From Laburnicola sp. R22_1 (lineage: Eukaryota > Ascomycota > Dothideomycetes > Pleosporales > Didymosphaeriaceae), in contig JACONQ010000011.1 of NCBI GenBank assembly GCA_014281115.1, forward strand, positions 1,426,001-1,490,000: 64,000 nucleotides of DNA, given 5' to 3'. Position 1 is the stretch's first letter, and every line of letters begins with the position of its first letter. Below, in pieces: positions 52,946 to 63,302 of the stretch. Under the pieces are notes generated by a model. It was not told where the DNA came from. It saw only the letters and a program-made list of their open reading frames with translations, and searched no databases. A program made the translations under genes and the position numbers.

Positions 52946-55069
52946 CCCTGTCTCGGCAGTCAATGCGCACCGTCACTCAATGCGCAACCCCAACGTAATC
53001 GCTCAGCCAGCAATATGAGGCTATAGAGCTCTACACAAAAGCTTTTATCGCGATATTTTCTAGAGTTGGATTCTTATAGAGCTATAGATGATTGCTAGCT
53101 AGTCAGATTATAGATATCTGCTTGGTGTTCTGATTATACGGCCACAGCGCGATGATGGCGTTGATGGCGCAGATGCCGCCGCATCAACGCGTACAGGTGC
53201 TGGCGTAGATTTCTTCCTCTTTGTAACTGTATGAGTAGCTTTTGAAGCTTTCTAACTTCCCTTTTTGGCAATTTTGAGACGTTTTTGAAGTTGTTGTTGA
53301 GTCTTGCGAGCCTGTTGACGGAGGCGTCGCTCAGCAGCTTGATCAGCTTTCTCCTTGGCGCGCGCATCTCTAGCTGCTGCCCGCTCAACGCGCTTCTCCT
53401 GCTGTAAACGAGCTTTAAGTTGTTTATTAGCTATATGGATCTCTTGCTGCTGAGCTTTTTGGAGTTGTAACTGTTGTTTTTCAGCCTCCTGCTGGCTGAG
53501 CGAGTTACGCGCCCTCTGTACGCGGGCAGGTGACCAGAAAACTGCTCCTCCATGCCACTCCTTAGGTTGCTCTAAGGGCAGAGTCTTGCCTTTTGTTTGA
53601 CGCCGTTTCTGGTTTGCAAGAGCTTCTCGGAGACCCTTATTTTCATGCTCTAGGAGCTGCTTTTGTACAGAGATTGAGTGTATCGTCTGGCTCAGCTTAC
53701 GCGACTCCTCAGTCGCGATATCCTTCACAGTGGAGCGTAACAGTCGCTCTATTTTACGCCAATCTGACGCGCTAAGTACTGAGGTAGAGCTCACTGGTGA
53801 TTCTGGCTCTGGCAGAGTCTCTTTGTTAAACCTTTTGAGGATAGGCGTTGGATCTGGCGGCGAGATACCTGTACACTCAAAAGCTTTGGTAATCAACTGC
53901 GGCGTAACTGACGTCGTCCAGGCCTTCCAGAATAGCGTAAAGAAGTCTCTTTTGGCGATTGTTGACAGTCCTTGGCTCCTATACAGGTATCCGGAGAGCT
54001 CGTCAGAGTAGGCAGCTGAGAGAGACTTAAATACGCAGACGTCAAGAGGCTGCAGCGTATGTCGCATGAGGGGGAAATATCGCAAGGAGGATCTTATTCT
54101 GATCGCAGTAGTTGATAAAATCCATAGTAACGTGAGATCCATGCCCATCAAGGACTAGGAGTCGCCACTGCCGTCGAGCCTTCTCCTTTGTACAGCGATC
54201 AAACACCTGTTTAAGCCATTGAAGCCCTATCTCATTGTTTGACCATCCAGAGGTTGATGAGGTGATAAAGACTCTGTGAGAATTGACGTTAATTTCTTCA
54301 ACCCAGCTTAATTGTAGAGTCGCGGCGTCAGATCGATAGATTAGCGCTGGATCAACAGTAGATCCGTCGGCGCATATACATGCGATGAGCGAGATCCACT
54401 CACAGCTGCCGTCCTGTATAGATTGCCTTACTTGGCGACTCTTATATAGAGGCCTATCGAAGATCCTTTTTGAGCGGCCAGTGATACCAAGGAGGAAGCC
54501 TTTCTCGTCCATATTGTACGTATGCTGAGGCTCTACACTATACTCTGTAATTTTCTTGTGTAGAAGCTCAAAGTAGAGCCTGTATTTTGCCTCTGAATCA
54601 GCCTTGTGGCGATTGCTGTCAAGCCCAGTCGTCCATCGTGAGATGAAGGAGTCGGGGTTGCGCCTAACAAAGCGATCAACCTAGGACATGCTAACGTCTC
54701 TTTTTGCCATGTAGGAAGCAAAATTTTGTATCATCTGCCATGTAGGAGGAAGGCCACGCTCAGTAAGGTAGGTGATATATTGTAGAAGCCCCTTTTCTTG
54801 TTGTGGATGGAGTAGACGACGTGTACCATCAGTGATAGTACGCGCCTGCGTGACGCGTTGGTGCCTGCGCGTCAACGTAGAGCGTACAACACCAAATTCT
54901 TTGGCGATTTTATTGTATGATAAAAATTCTCCTGGTTCTTGCGCTTCGATTGCTGCTATCGCGGCGTTAATTGGGTCCATATTGGTGGAGTTGGGGCGCG
55001 TCAAAGTTGGGGCGCGTCATGTTGGGGTTGCGCATTGAGTGACGGTGCGCATTGACTGCCGAGACAGGG
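52946..55069 (-). mobile_element. Pogo/Fot1-like element C, inserted in element B
   Basis: 2124 bp flanked by TA (52944-52945 and 55070-55071). Ends begin CCCTGTCTCGGCAG. Tandem 17-bp units are CAGTCAATGCGCACCGT and CACTCAATGCGCAACCC (52957-52990), mirrored at the right end. TATCGCGATA-like sequence lies inside the left TIR. The termini resemble those of the foldback element at 14879-15581. It carries one minus-strand transposase gene with few lesions. Confidence 0.93.
53134..54980 (-). pseudogene. Transposase of element C, lightly damaged
   Basis: Starts MDPINAAIAAIEAQEPGEFL at 54980. The HTH is AKEFGVVRSTLTRRHQRV, followed by the CENP-B-like second HTH. A TGG-to-TAG change interrupts MS-VDRFVRR near 54680. 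The catalytic segment NMDEKGFLLGITGRSKRIFD, then LLVLDGHGSHVTMDFINYC, is open to about 54050. A small indel near HATHTLQPLD then shifts frame, and a C-terminal coiled-coil domain of about 300 codons follows (54151-53252). Few C-to-T changes, so it is younger than B, D, F and G. Confidence 0.85.
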
Positions 55070-55073
55070 TATA

Positions 55074-57207
55074 CCGTGGGTCACCACCTCGTGCACGGCC
55101 CCACCTCGTGCACGGCCAACACCAAATCTCCCGCACTTTCAGAATCGCTTTACACCACCAATATACACCTAATGGAGGCTGCCCTAGAGTCGTTAAAATC
55201 GCTGAAGCTTGGAGAGAAGCCTAATTATACTCAGACTGCGAAAAAGTACGGTGTTGATCGAACGTTGCTGTCGAAGCGTCACCGCGGGGTTATCGGCAGC
55301 TATGCGGAGAAAGTCGATAATATGCGCCTTCTCAACTCTACACAGGAAACTGAGCTCGTACAATATATTGATAAGCTCTGTGTACGAGGGCTACCACCTA
55401 TAAGGGAGATGATACGGAATTTCGCAGCAGAAATAGCAGGAAAAGAGCTAGGAAAAAACTGGGTTGATCGCTTTATTGCGCGGCATCACATTAAGCTTGT
55501 ATCTCAATGGGCATCCGGCATCAATTCCACACGCCACAGAGCTAACTCTGCCTTTAAATACGCCCTATATTTTAAGCTCCTAGACTAGAAGATAACTTAG
55601 TACGATATTAAGGCTCGCAATATCTACAATATAGATGAGAAGGGCTTCTTAATTAGTGTGCTGTCAAAAATAAAGCGCGTGTTCTCCCGCCATCAATATG
55701 ATTACAGAGGCGTAAAACAAGCACTCTAGGACGGCAACAGGGAGTGGATAACTACAATAGCCTATATTTGCGCCAACGGCAGCTATCTTACGCCTGCGCT
55801 GATTTATTAGGCTGTTTCTAGCAAGATACAAGACTTATGGCTTTAAGATTTTAACCCTGCAGAGCACAAAACCTTCTTCGCCTTATCGCCCAATAGATAG
55901 ACCAACAACAAGCTAGGGCTTGTATAGCTTAAACAGGTGTTCAATCGCGAAACAAAAGCAAAGGCAAGACGATTATATTATCTACTTATCCTTAACGGCC
56001 ATAGCTTATATATATCGATGGAGTTTATTAAGTTTTGCGACAACAATTGGATTCTTCTGGCCATCTATCCTCCCCACGCTACCCACACCTTGCAGCCGCT
56101 CAACGTCTGCCTTTTCAAGCCTCTATTAACTGCCTACTTAAACGAGCTCTCCAAGTTTATGTATAGCTGCCAGGGCATCTCCGCGATTACAAAAAGAGAC
56201 TTCTTCCGCTTGTTCTATAAGGCCTAGCATACAACGTTTAAGGAAAAGACGATCTTAACAGCTTTTTAAGTCATAGGGCTTTCGCCGTTAGACCTAGAGG
56301 CTATACTTAAGAAGTTTAAAATAGAGGAGACTGAGAGGCCCTCATCAAGCGATAGTACTACTTCCGTACTTAGCGCTTCAGATTGGAGAAAGATTGAGCG
56401 ATTACTGCGCCAGGTAGTGGAGGATATCTACGATCGACGCTCCCAACAGCTAAGCCAGACAATTCACGTGATGGCTGTACAAAAACAGCTCCTCTAGTAT
56501 GAAAACGAGCGACTTAGAGGGGCCTTTGTCAATAAGAAGAAGCGCCGTTAACGTGGCAGGCCTCTATTACTTAAGGCACTGTAGGAGTATAATAGTGGAG
56601 CTATATTCTAGTCGCCATCTAAAGTTAAGGACGCCTGCGATCGCCAAACATAAAAGGATGCCAACAAGCAGCTACTACAACAACAAAAGTCTGAGGAGAT
56701 CAAGCGTAGGAAGCAGCAGAAGCAGGAGAAGGCTACCATGCTTGAAGAGAGGCAGCGCATAAGAGAGGTGGCCAAAGAAATACGCCTTCAAGAACAGCGC
56801 GAGAGGGCCGTGCAGCGCGAAGAAGCTAGGATCGCGCGCGAAGCCAAAAAGCAACTCCAACAAGATATACAATTCTCCAAAAAGGGTAATAGACGCCGTC
56901 AAAAGGCCTTTGCACCACCTCCTCAAGTCGCTGAGGAGACAGAGGATGTTGGTGTAGATATATCATCTGTAGTTAATGTAGTGCCTACACCCGGCCCTGC
57001 CACGCGCACCCGCAAAGTACGCCTCCCACAGAGGTATCTCACGTAGTTTATCGTTACCAATCAATCAAATAGGTCCTTAAAAGCCCTCCACTAAAAAATC
57101 TCGCGATAATACAATATATATGCGACTCTACAGCTGCAAAAGTTGTGGGTGTGGGCATCTGGAAACCGTGCACCAGGTGGGGCCGTGCACCAGGTGGTGA
57201 CCCACGG
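55074..57207 (+). mobile_element. Pogo/Fot1-like element D, inserted in element B
   Basis: 2134 bp flanked by TA (55072-55073 and 57208-57209). Ends begin CCGTGGGTCA. The two tandem 17-bp units at the left end are identical, CCACCTCGTGCACGGCC twice (55084-55117). The right-end copies read CACCTGGTGCACGG in the same sense, i.e. with single C-to-T type changes. It landed in the TA directly next to element C's target. It carries one plus-strand transposase relic. Confidence 0.92.
55172..57046 (+). pseudogene. Transposase relic of element D, RIP-like stops
   Basis: Opens MEAALESLKSLKLGEKPNY with the HTH AKKYGVDRTLLSKRHRGV and is open for about 139 codons. After that, TAG/TAA replace Gln or Trp codons repeatedly, while the family pattern can still be followed: NIDEKGFLISVLSKIKRVFS, LILNGHSLYISMEFIKFC and HTLQPLNVCLFKPL. 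The catalytic Asp of the second motif has become Asn (LNGHS), another G-to-A change. The last 100 codons (56738-57046) are open and end PQRYLT. Confidence 0.87.
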
Positions 57208-57216
57208 TATGCGCTA

Positions 57217-59004
57217 AGCTAGCGCAGCCGGTTGTGAGACACCCAGGGATATGAGACACCGCGCAGAAATCCTCCACCCCTCAAAAAAATCGCGATATCT
57301 CCACATCCACCCTACCAAAATGGCCAATCGTGAGGCAGCAATTCAAGCAGCTATTACCAATCTTAATGCTGGCGTTTTTCCTAGTCAACGAGCTGCTGCA
57401 AAGGCACACAACATCCCCCTAGCCACGCTCTTAAGGCGCGTACGCGGTTCACAAAACTGGCAAAACAGCCACGTATACTAGCAACGATTAACTCCACAAC
57501 AAGAGGACTTCCTTGTATAATGGATACTTGAAGAGGACGCACGCGGGTATCCTCCTTCTTACGCTTGTACACGAGAAATGGCGAATCAAATCCTAAGGAT
57601 GAACGGCGAGCCCACGTTAGTGGGTAAACACTAGATATCCCACTTTATCAAACGCAACCCACGCGTTGCCTCTATTGTGGGTAGGAAGATTAAGGCTGCG
57701 AGAGCTGAGGGAGCAACTTAGGAGGCAATACGCGAGTTTCTTGAGCTCTATAAGCAGCTCCGCGTTGAGCTAAACATACGCAATGAGGATACATGGAATA
57801 TGGATGAGACTGGCAAGGCCCTAGGTGTATGTGCAAACACTAGAGTACTCGCAGACAGCCAGAAAACAAAGGCTTACTATTAGTCGCCAGAGAATCGCGA
57901 GTGGGCGTCGATAATCGAGTGCGTTTCGGCAATGGGCAAGAAGCTGAGGCCTGCGGTTATTTTCAAAGGCAAACACCTACAGAGCACCTAGTTTCCATTA
58001 ATAATACCTGACTGGCTATACGCAACCTCAGAGAATGGCTGGACATCTAACGCGATTGGCGTTAAGTGGCTGCAACGCGTATTTCTGCCAGAAACTGCGC
58101 CCTTGGAGGATCGCTGGAGGATGCTGATTTTGGATGGCTACGGCAGCTATGTGGACCTAGACTTCCTGTGGATCTGCAAGCAGAATAAAGTCAGGCTTCT
58201 ATTTCTCCCTGCTTACTCATCTTACGTTCTGCAGCCCCTAGATCTCTCTGTTTTCTTAGTAGTAAAACAATTCTATCGCTAGTAGATCCAGGAGTTATTA
58301 CACCTTGATGATGCTGCCCTAGTTAAAAAGGAACGCTTTATTACTGCCTACTACGTTGCTAGAGAGGGTGCAATTACTGAGAGAGTTATTCGCGCTGGAT
58401 GGGCTACTGTAGGCATCTGCCCATTAAATATTGAGCGAGTAATTAACTTATCTCAAGTCGCTTGAAGGCCTGTTACGCCACCTCGCCAGAATCAAGCTCA
58501 ACAACCAATCGAGAGCTATCTCTCTACCCCCTGCGGCCCTTGTGATCTGTTTATAGCTTAGCGAGCGCTTTACAAAGAGCAGAGTATAGGCCGGAAGGTT
58601 CACTAACTGTTTGAAAAAGCTGGCAAGGCAATTGCAGTTGCAAATACTCGCTTAGTAGCGCTAGAAGCAGAGAACAAACGATTGTAGAGCCAACTTGAGG
58701 CTCTTAAGCCTCAAGTACCACGAAAGAGGGTTTGTATGGACCCAAATCAACGCTTTGCCAACGTAGATACGATTAAGATAGCAGTAGAGGCCTCTAAGCT
58801 TATAGAGCAACAAAACAATAGTCCTGACAAAGAAAAGGAGGCAGAAAAACTAGCAGCAGAAGTAGCAGCTAAAACTCTGCAATCTATGTGTAGTGAGTGG
58901 CAATTGTAATTACGCTGAATCAATTATCGCGATTTTTTGAAGGGTGGAGGATTTCTGTGCGGTGTCTCATATCCCTGGGTGTCTCACAACCGGCTGCGCT
59001 AGCT
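57217..59004 (+). mobile_element. Pogo-like element E, inserted in element B
   Basis: 1788 bp flanked by TA (57215-57216 and 59005-59006), lying in the TA of B's right terminus GCGCTAGCT. Ends begin AGCTAGCGCAGCCGG, the A/B type. Tandem 17-bp units are GTGAGACACCCAGGGAT and ATGAGACACCGCGCAGA (57234-57267). CGCGATA lies inside both TIRs. It carries one plus-strand transposase relic of the A/B subfamily. Confidence 0.92.
57320..58909 (+). pseudogene. Transposase relic of element E, RIP-like stops
   Basis: Starts MANREAAIQAAITNLNAGVF with the HTH AKAHNIPLATLLRRVRG. Stops of the TAG/TAA kind appear where A has Gln or Trp (after NSHVY, in LV-WILEEDA, KH-ISHF, YY-SPENREW, QST-FPL). The catalytic core is still readable: NMDETGKALGVCANTRVL, ILDGYGSYVDLDFLW and YVLQPLDLSVF. 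It belongs with A and B but is clearly more distant from them than they are from each other. Confidence 0.87.
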
Positions 59005-59013
59005 TAGCTGATA

Positions 59014-61129
59014 CCCGTTTTTCTCGCCTGACGCACGGGCTCACCTGGCGCACGGTTTTTGCCGAACATCGTCAAATGCTTTTGAAGCTACTGAGCCTCA
59101 CACAAATCTCTATATCGTCTAATTTTGAACAGTAGTAGGCAATCAAGTATGGCGAAAAAGTCTACTTGATTATCTAATCACGATATCTTGTAGGGAGGTT
59201 GATATGCCGCCCCCGACGATTTGTCGCCTGCGGGGCCTCAATGACCTCAACAACCAATTGCTCGCTGCCACGAACCTCCTGAGGGACAATAGTCTGCTGC
59301 TTCCTTGCTTTTCTAGCCTGTTTAGCAAATTGGATGTCCTTTTGAAGCTGCGCAGCAGCAAGCCGAGCCTGTCTATTGTCCTCCTTTTCCTGCTGCTTCT
59401 GCGCTTGCTCTTGAAGCCGGATCTCCTTTGCAGTAGCCTTCATACGACGCCTCTCCTCTAAAGCTTGTTGCTTCTCGGCTTTCTCAATTGCCTTGCGCTG
59501 ACTATCCTCCTCTTTTTGGAGCCTCTCTGCCTCTGCTGCCTCTGCCTTTTGAGTTTCACGCTCACGCGCTAGCTGCACCTTGTTTGGGCTCCAAAAGATA
59601 GCACCACTATCCTGAACTAGAGGCTGCTTAAGCTGGAGCGCTTTGCCTCTCTTCTGACGCTTCTTCTTGTTGACTAGCGCTTTTTTAAGGCCTTGAACCT
59701 TAAGTTTCAACATTATATTTTAAGTAGAGAGCGAGTGGATTGTTTGTGAGAGCAGCTTAGCCTTGGAGTTGTATACGTTGTCAACAACTGCTTGTAGAAT
59801 CTTAGTAACCTTCCTCCAATTGTTAGCTGTAAGGACAGACCTCGAGCTCTCGCTAGATGATGGTCTCTCAGCCTTAGTGTGGCTAAATCGTTCCAAGATA
59901 ACCTCTGGCTTGAAGGGGTGAAGGCCACACAATTTAAAGCCAGAGAGGATATTCTTTGCAGTAAAAGCTTTCTCCCACGCAGTCCAGAACATGCGAAAGA
60001 AGTCTTGCTTAGTAAGTGCAGAGAAGGCTTAAGATTCCTCCATAAATCGTGCTACCTCGTACGAGTAGGCTTGTGAGAGTGGCCTGAACAGAGTGACGTC
60101 AAGCGGCTGCAGCGTATGAGTACTATGAGGAGGATAGACTGCTAGGAGGATCTTGTTGTCGTCGCAGTACTTAATAAACTTTATATTGATGTGGGAGCTA
60201 TAGCTATTAAGGATAAGCAGTCAATACTGTTGTAGTTAAACCTTTGATTTAGTCTCTTAATTAAAGATAGTCTTTAACCATTAAAGCCCAAGGTTATTGT
60301 TCGTCTATCCGCTAGGAGAGGAAGCAAAGAAGGCTGTGTGTATTGTAGGATTAAAATCCTGCAGCTATAAGTCTTAAATATTGCCCGAGACAGCCTAGTA
60401 GATAAGGCCTGGGGATAGAGATGATCTATTAGCGCATATGCAAGCAATTGTCGTAATCCATTCACAATTGCCGTCCTGAATCATTTGCCTAGTTCCCCCC
60501 TCCTCATACCTCCGTCGAGAGAACACCCGCTTCATCTTTGATAGTACGCCGATGAGGAAGCCCTTCTCGTCCATATTGTAGGTGTGCTGTGGCTCAATCT
60601 CGTACTGCTCGATCTTACGCTTCAAGAGCTCGAAATAGAGTGCGTACTTGAAGGCAGAATCAGCTCTCTTCCTATCCTTGTCCATGCTATTCGTCCATTT
60701 TGATACTAGGTCGAGATGGTGACGCTTGATGAACTGATCCGGCTAAGAGCTTCCCGCTTGTTTGCTGCTTATTTTAGTAGCAAAGTTGCGTAGCATGTTT
60801 CTTGTAGGCGGTAGCCCTTGCTGGCAGAGCTCGTCAACGTATTGTACCAGCTCTAGCTCCTGACGGTCGTTGAGAAGTCGTTGATTCTCATATTGGGCTG
60901 CACGGGAGCCCTGTACACCGCGCCACCTTCGCGATAGCGTAGATCGTTCAACACCATACTTTTTTGCTGTCTGCGCGATATTAACTTTTCCTCCAAGCTC
61001 CAAGGATTTTAAAGATGCCAGCGCCTGCTCAATCGGGTCCATATTGGTGGAGCTACATCTATTTCAATTGTGGGGATTTTTGGAAAAGTGTGCGTCAGGT
61101 GAGCCCGTGCGTCAAGCGAGAAAAACGGG
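59014..61129 (-). mobile_element. Pogo/Fot1-like element F
   Basis: 2116 bp flanked by TA (59012-59013 and 61130-61131), inserted two bases beyond the right end of element B. Ends begin CCCGTTTTTCTCG. Tandem 17-bp units are CGCCTGACGCACGGGCT and CACCTGGCGCACGGTTT (59025-59058), mirrored at the right end. It carries one minus-strand transposase relic. Confidence 0.92.
59174..61042 (-). pseudogene. Transposase relic of element F, RIP-like stops
   Basis: Starts MDPIEQALASLKSLELGG at 61042, with the HTH AKKYGVERSTLSRRWRGV. The first 99 codons are open, then a TAG follows SSKQAGSS. A second open part (60685-60395) covers NMDEKGFLIGVLSKMKRVFS. The central catalytic region around 60100-60400 is full of TAA/TAG. 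The C-terminal coiled-coil domain (59713-59174) is open and ends INLPTRYRD. Confidence 0.87.
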
Positions 61130-61341
61130 TATGTTTCCTTCTCTTAGAGGGTGCTTAGCTTCCAAGGTTGGAGTCGTACCAGCCGGACAATTTCGCAATA
61201 ATGTTTGGCACCTCAGGCTCAAAGAGGTGGACTGTTTCATAAAGCCATGAATATCCATTCCGAAGTCGAGAGAGGCACCCCGGGCCTCTTCCTGCGTTTG
61301 CGCCCCACTTCGCAAGCGGCACGCGGCGCCCCGTTCCCTTA

Positions 61342-63300
61342 CCGAGGTGGACGGTCGAATGAGCCCGACGGCCGAATGAGCCACCTTGAACACCAAAACA
61401 GCCCCACAACTTGAGGCTGTAGAGCCTCACACAATAGCTATTATCGCGATATTTTCTAGTGGTGATATCTATAGGCTTTAATTGATATATATAGCTATTG
61501 ATATCGCGTAGAAGGTGTGATGTTGCGGCTGCGTCGTGACCTGAGAGCTGGCGCGCCTGCAGCAGCACGCTGAGGCTCTCCCCTACCTACGGGCCTCACA
61601 ACAGCTCTCTTTTTAAGAGTTGCTTTTGCAGAAGCCTTAAGGCTGCGCTTTTTGCCCTTTTGAGAGGTTTTAAGAGCTTGTTGGAGTCGTTTTGCAGTCC
61701 TGCGAGCAGCTGCCCTAGAGGCCTGTTCAGCAGCCTTCTCCGCCTTCTCCTTCTCCTTTACCAGATTGGCTGCAGCCCTCGCCTGACGCCTTATTTCCTT
61801 CTCCTTCGCCTTTGCCTGTCTTGCCTCTTTACGAAGCCTATTTGTCTCAGCTTTTTGGTGTTGTACCTGCTCCTCCTCGCGCTCCTGGAGCTGCCGGCGA
61901 TCACGTGCCTCCTTCACCTTCCTTGGAGACCAAAATATAGCTCCACCTTGATACTCCTCAGGCTCCTTAAGTAGGAGAGGCTTGCCTCGCTTCCTACGCG
62001 TTCTCTCGTTAATCAGAGCCTCGCGTAGGCCCTTGACCTCATACTCAAGGAGGGTCTTTTGAGTTGAGATTTGGTGGAAGGCCTAGCTTAGCTTTTGAGC
62101 TCGTTTATCACCTCGATCCTTCACTACCTGACGCAGTAGGCCTTCAGTTCCTCCAGTTTGAGGCTTAAGGCTGAGGACTCCATCGTTTGAGAGTTGAATC
62201 TCTGTAGTATAACCTCAGGATTAAAGGGTGAGAGGCCTGTAGCCTTAAAGGCCTTTAGGATTGTCGTTTTCAAAGGAGGCTTAAGGCTGAGGACTCGCTA
62301 TCGGGCTGAGAGAGCGCTTGAATATAGGAGCTTGTTCTAATTGCAGTACTTAATAAAATCCATTGTGAGGTGAGATCTATGGCCATCTAGGATGAGCAAT
62401 TAATAGGAAGATCGAGCCTTCGCCTTTGTACCGCGATCAAACACCTGTTTAAGCCACGCGAGGCCGATATTGTTGTTCGTCCAGCGATGAGGAGATTCGA
62501 ACCTGATGAGTCGCATGATTGAGGGCCTGTAGCCAGGAGTCCTATATCGATCCTAAGGCTGACTAATAGATAAGAGCGGGCTCAAGGTAAGATCCATCAG
62601 CGCAGATACAGGCCAGCAGCGTTATCCACTCTCAAGAGCCATCCTGAATAGTACCCCTCCTCTTCCCATCCTCATATAAAGCCCTGCTGAAGATCCTCTT
62701 CGAGCGACCTACAACACCAAGCATGAAGCCCTTCTTATCTATATTATAGGTATAACGCGCCTCAACGTGATACTGATTGATCTTCTCGCGTAGAAGGTTA
62801 AAGTAGAGGCTATACTTCCTCCCTAAATTAGCCTTGTGGCGACTATTGTTAATGCCCGTTGTCTATTTTGAGATAAGCTCGTCTGGGTGTCGGTGCACAA
62901 AGCGATCAACCTAGTGTACTCCAACCTCTTTCTGCGTAATCTGCGAGGCGAAATTTCGTATCATAGCTCGTGTAGGTGGTAGGCCTTGATTTGTAAGACG
63001 TTTAATATAGTGTAGAAGCTCTAGTTCCTGTTGTGGATAAAGAGCTTGTTGATTCTCCGCCATTGTACTGCGTGACCTTGAGATGCCTTGGTGTCGCCGC
63101 GCGAGCGTTGCACGGCTGCAACCATAATCTCTCGCAATCTGTCTATAGCTAAATTTTTCTGTAGGTCCTAGCGATTCAATCGCTGCAATCGCAGCCTCAA
63201 TCGAGCTCATAGTGGTAGAGTTATCGCGTGTTGAAGTTGAGGTGTTGTCGTGGTGGGGTGGCTCATTCGGCCGTCGGGCTCATTCGACCGTCCACCTCGG
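61342..63300 (-). mobile_element. Pogo/Fot1-like element G
   Basis: 1959 bp flanked by TA (61340-61341 and 63301-63302). Ends begin CCGAGGTGGAC. Tandem 17-bp units are GGTCGAATGAGCCCGAC and GGCCGAATGAGCCACCT (61353-61386), mirrored at the right end. The transposase relic is on the minus strand. Compared with C and F it seems to have lost part of the central coding region near 62280-62340. Element H begins at its right-hand TA. Confidence 0.92.
61495..63210 (-). pseudogene. Transposase relic of element G, RIP-like stops and a deletion
   Basis: Starts MSSIEAAIAAIESLGPTEKF at 63210, with the HTH ARDYGCSRATLARRHQGI, and is open for 99 codons before a TAG. The catalytic region is riddled with TAG/TAA and an Asp-to-Lys-like change (NIDKKGFMLG). 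The segment that should hold HTLQPLD is partly missing. The C-terminal coiled-coil part (61917-61495) is open and ends RNITPSTRYQ. Confidence 0.85.
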
Positions 63301-63302
63301 TA

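Larger units (their letters stand above)
51178..59009 (+). mobile_element. Pogo-like element B, split by insertions of C, D and E
   Basis: The left end begins AGCTAGCGCATATAGTG after TA (51176-51177). The right end, CACTATATGCGCTAGCT, is split three times. C sits in the first TA and D in the second TA of CACTATATGCGC, and E sits in the TA of GCGCTAGCT. Without these inserts B is about 1780 bp, like A. The dinucleotide after the right end is GA rather than TA, probably a later substitution. Tandem 17-bp units are TCCGAACACATAGGGTT and TCCGAACACCGCGCCAC (51185-51218). It carries many C-to-T/G-to-A changes. Confidence 0.9.
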
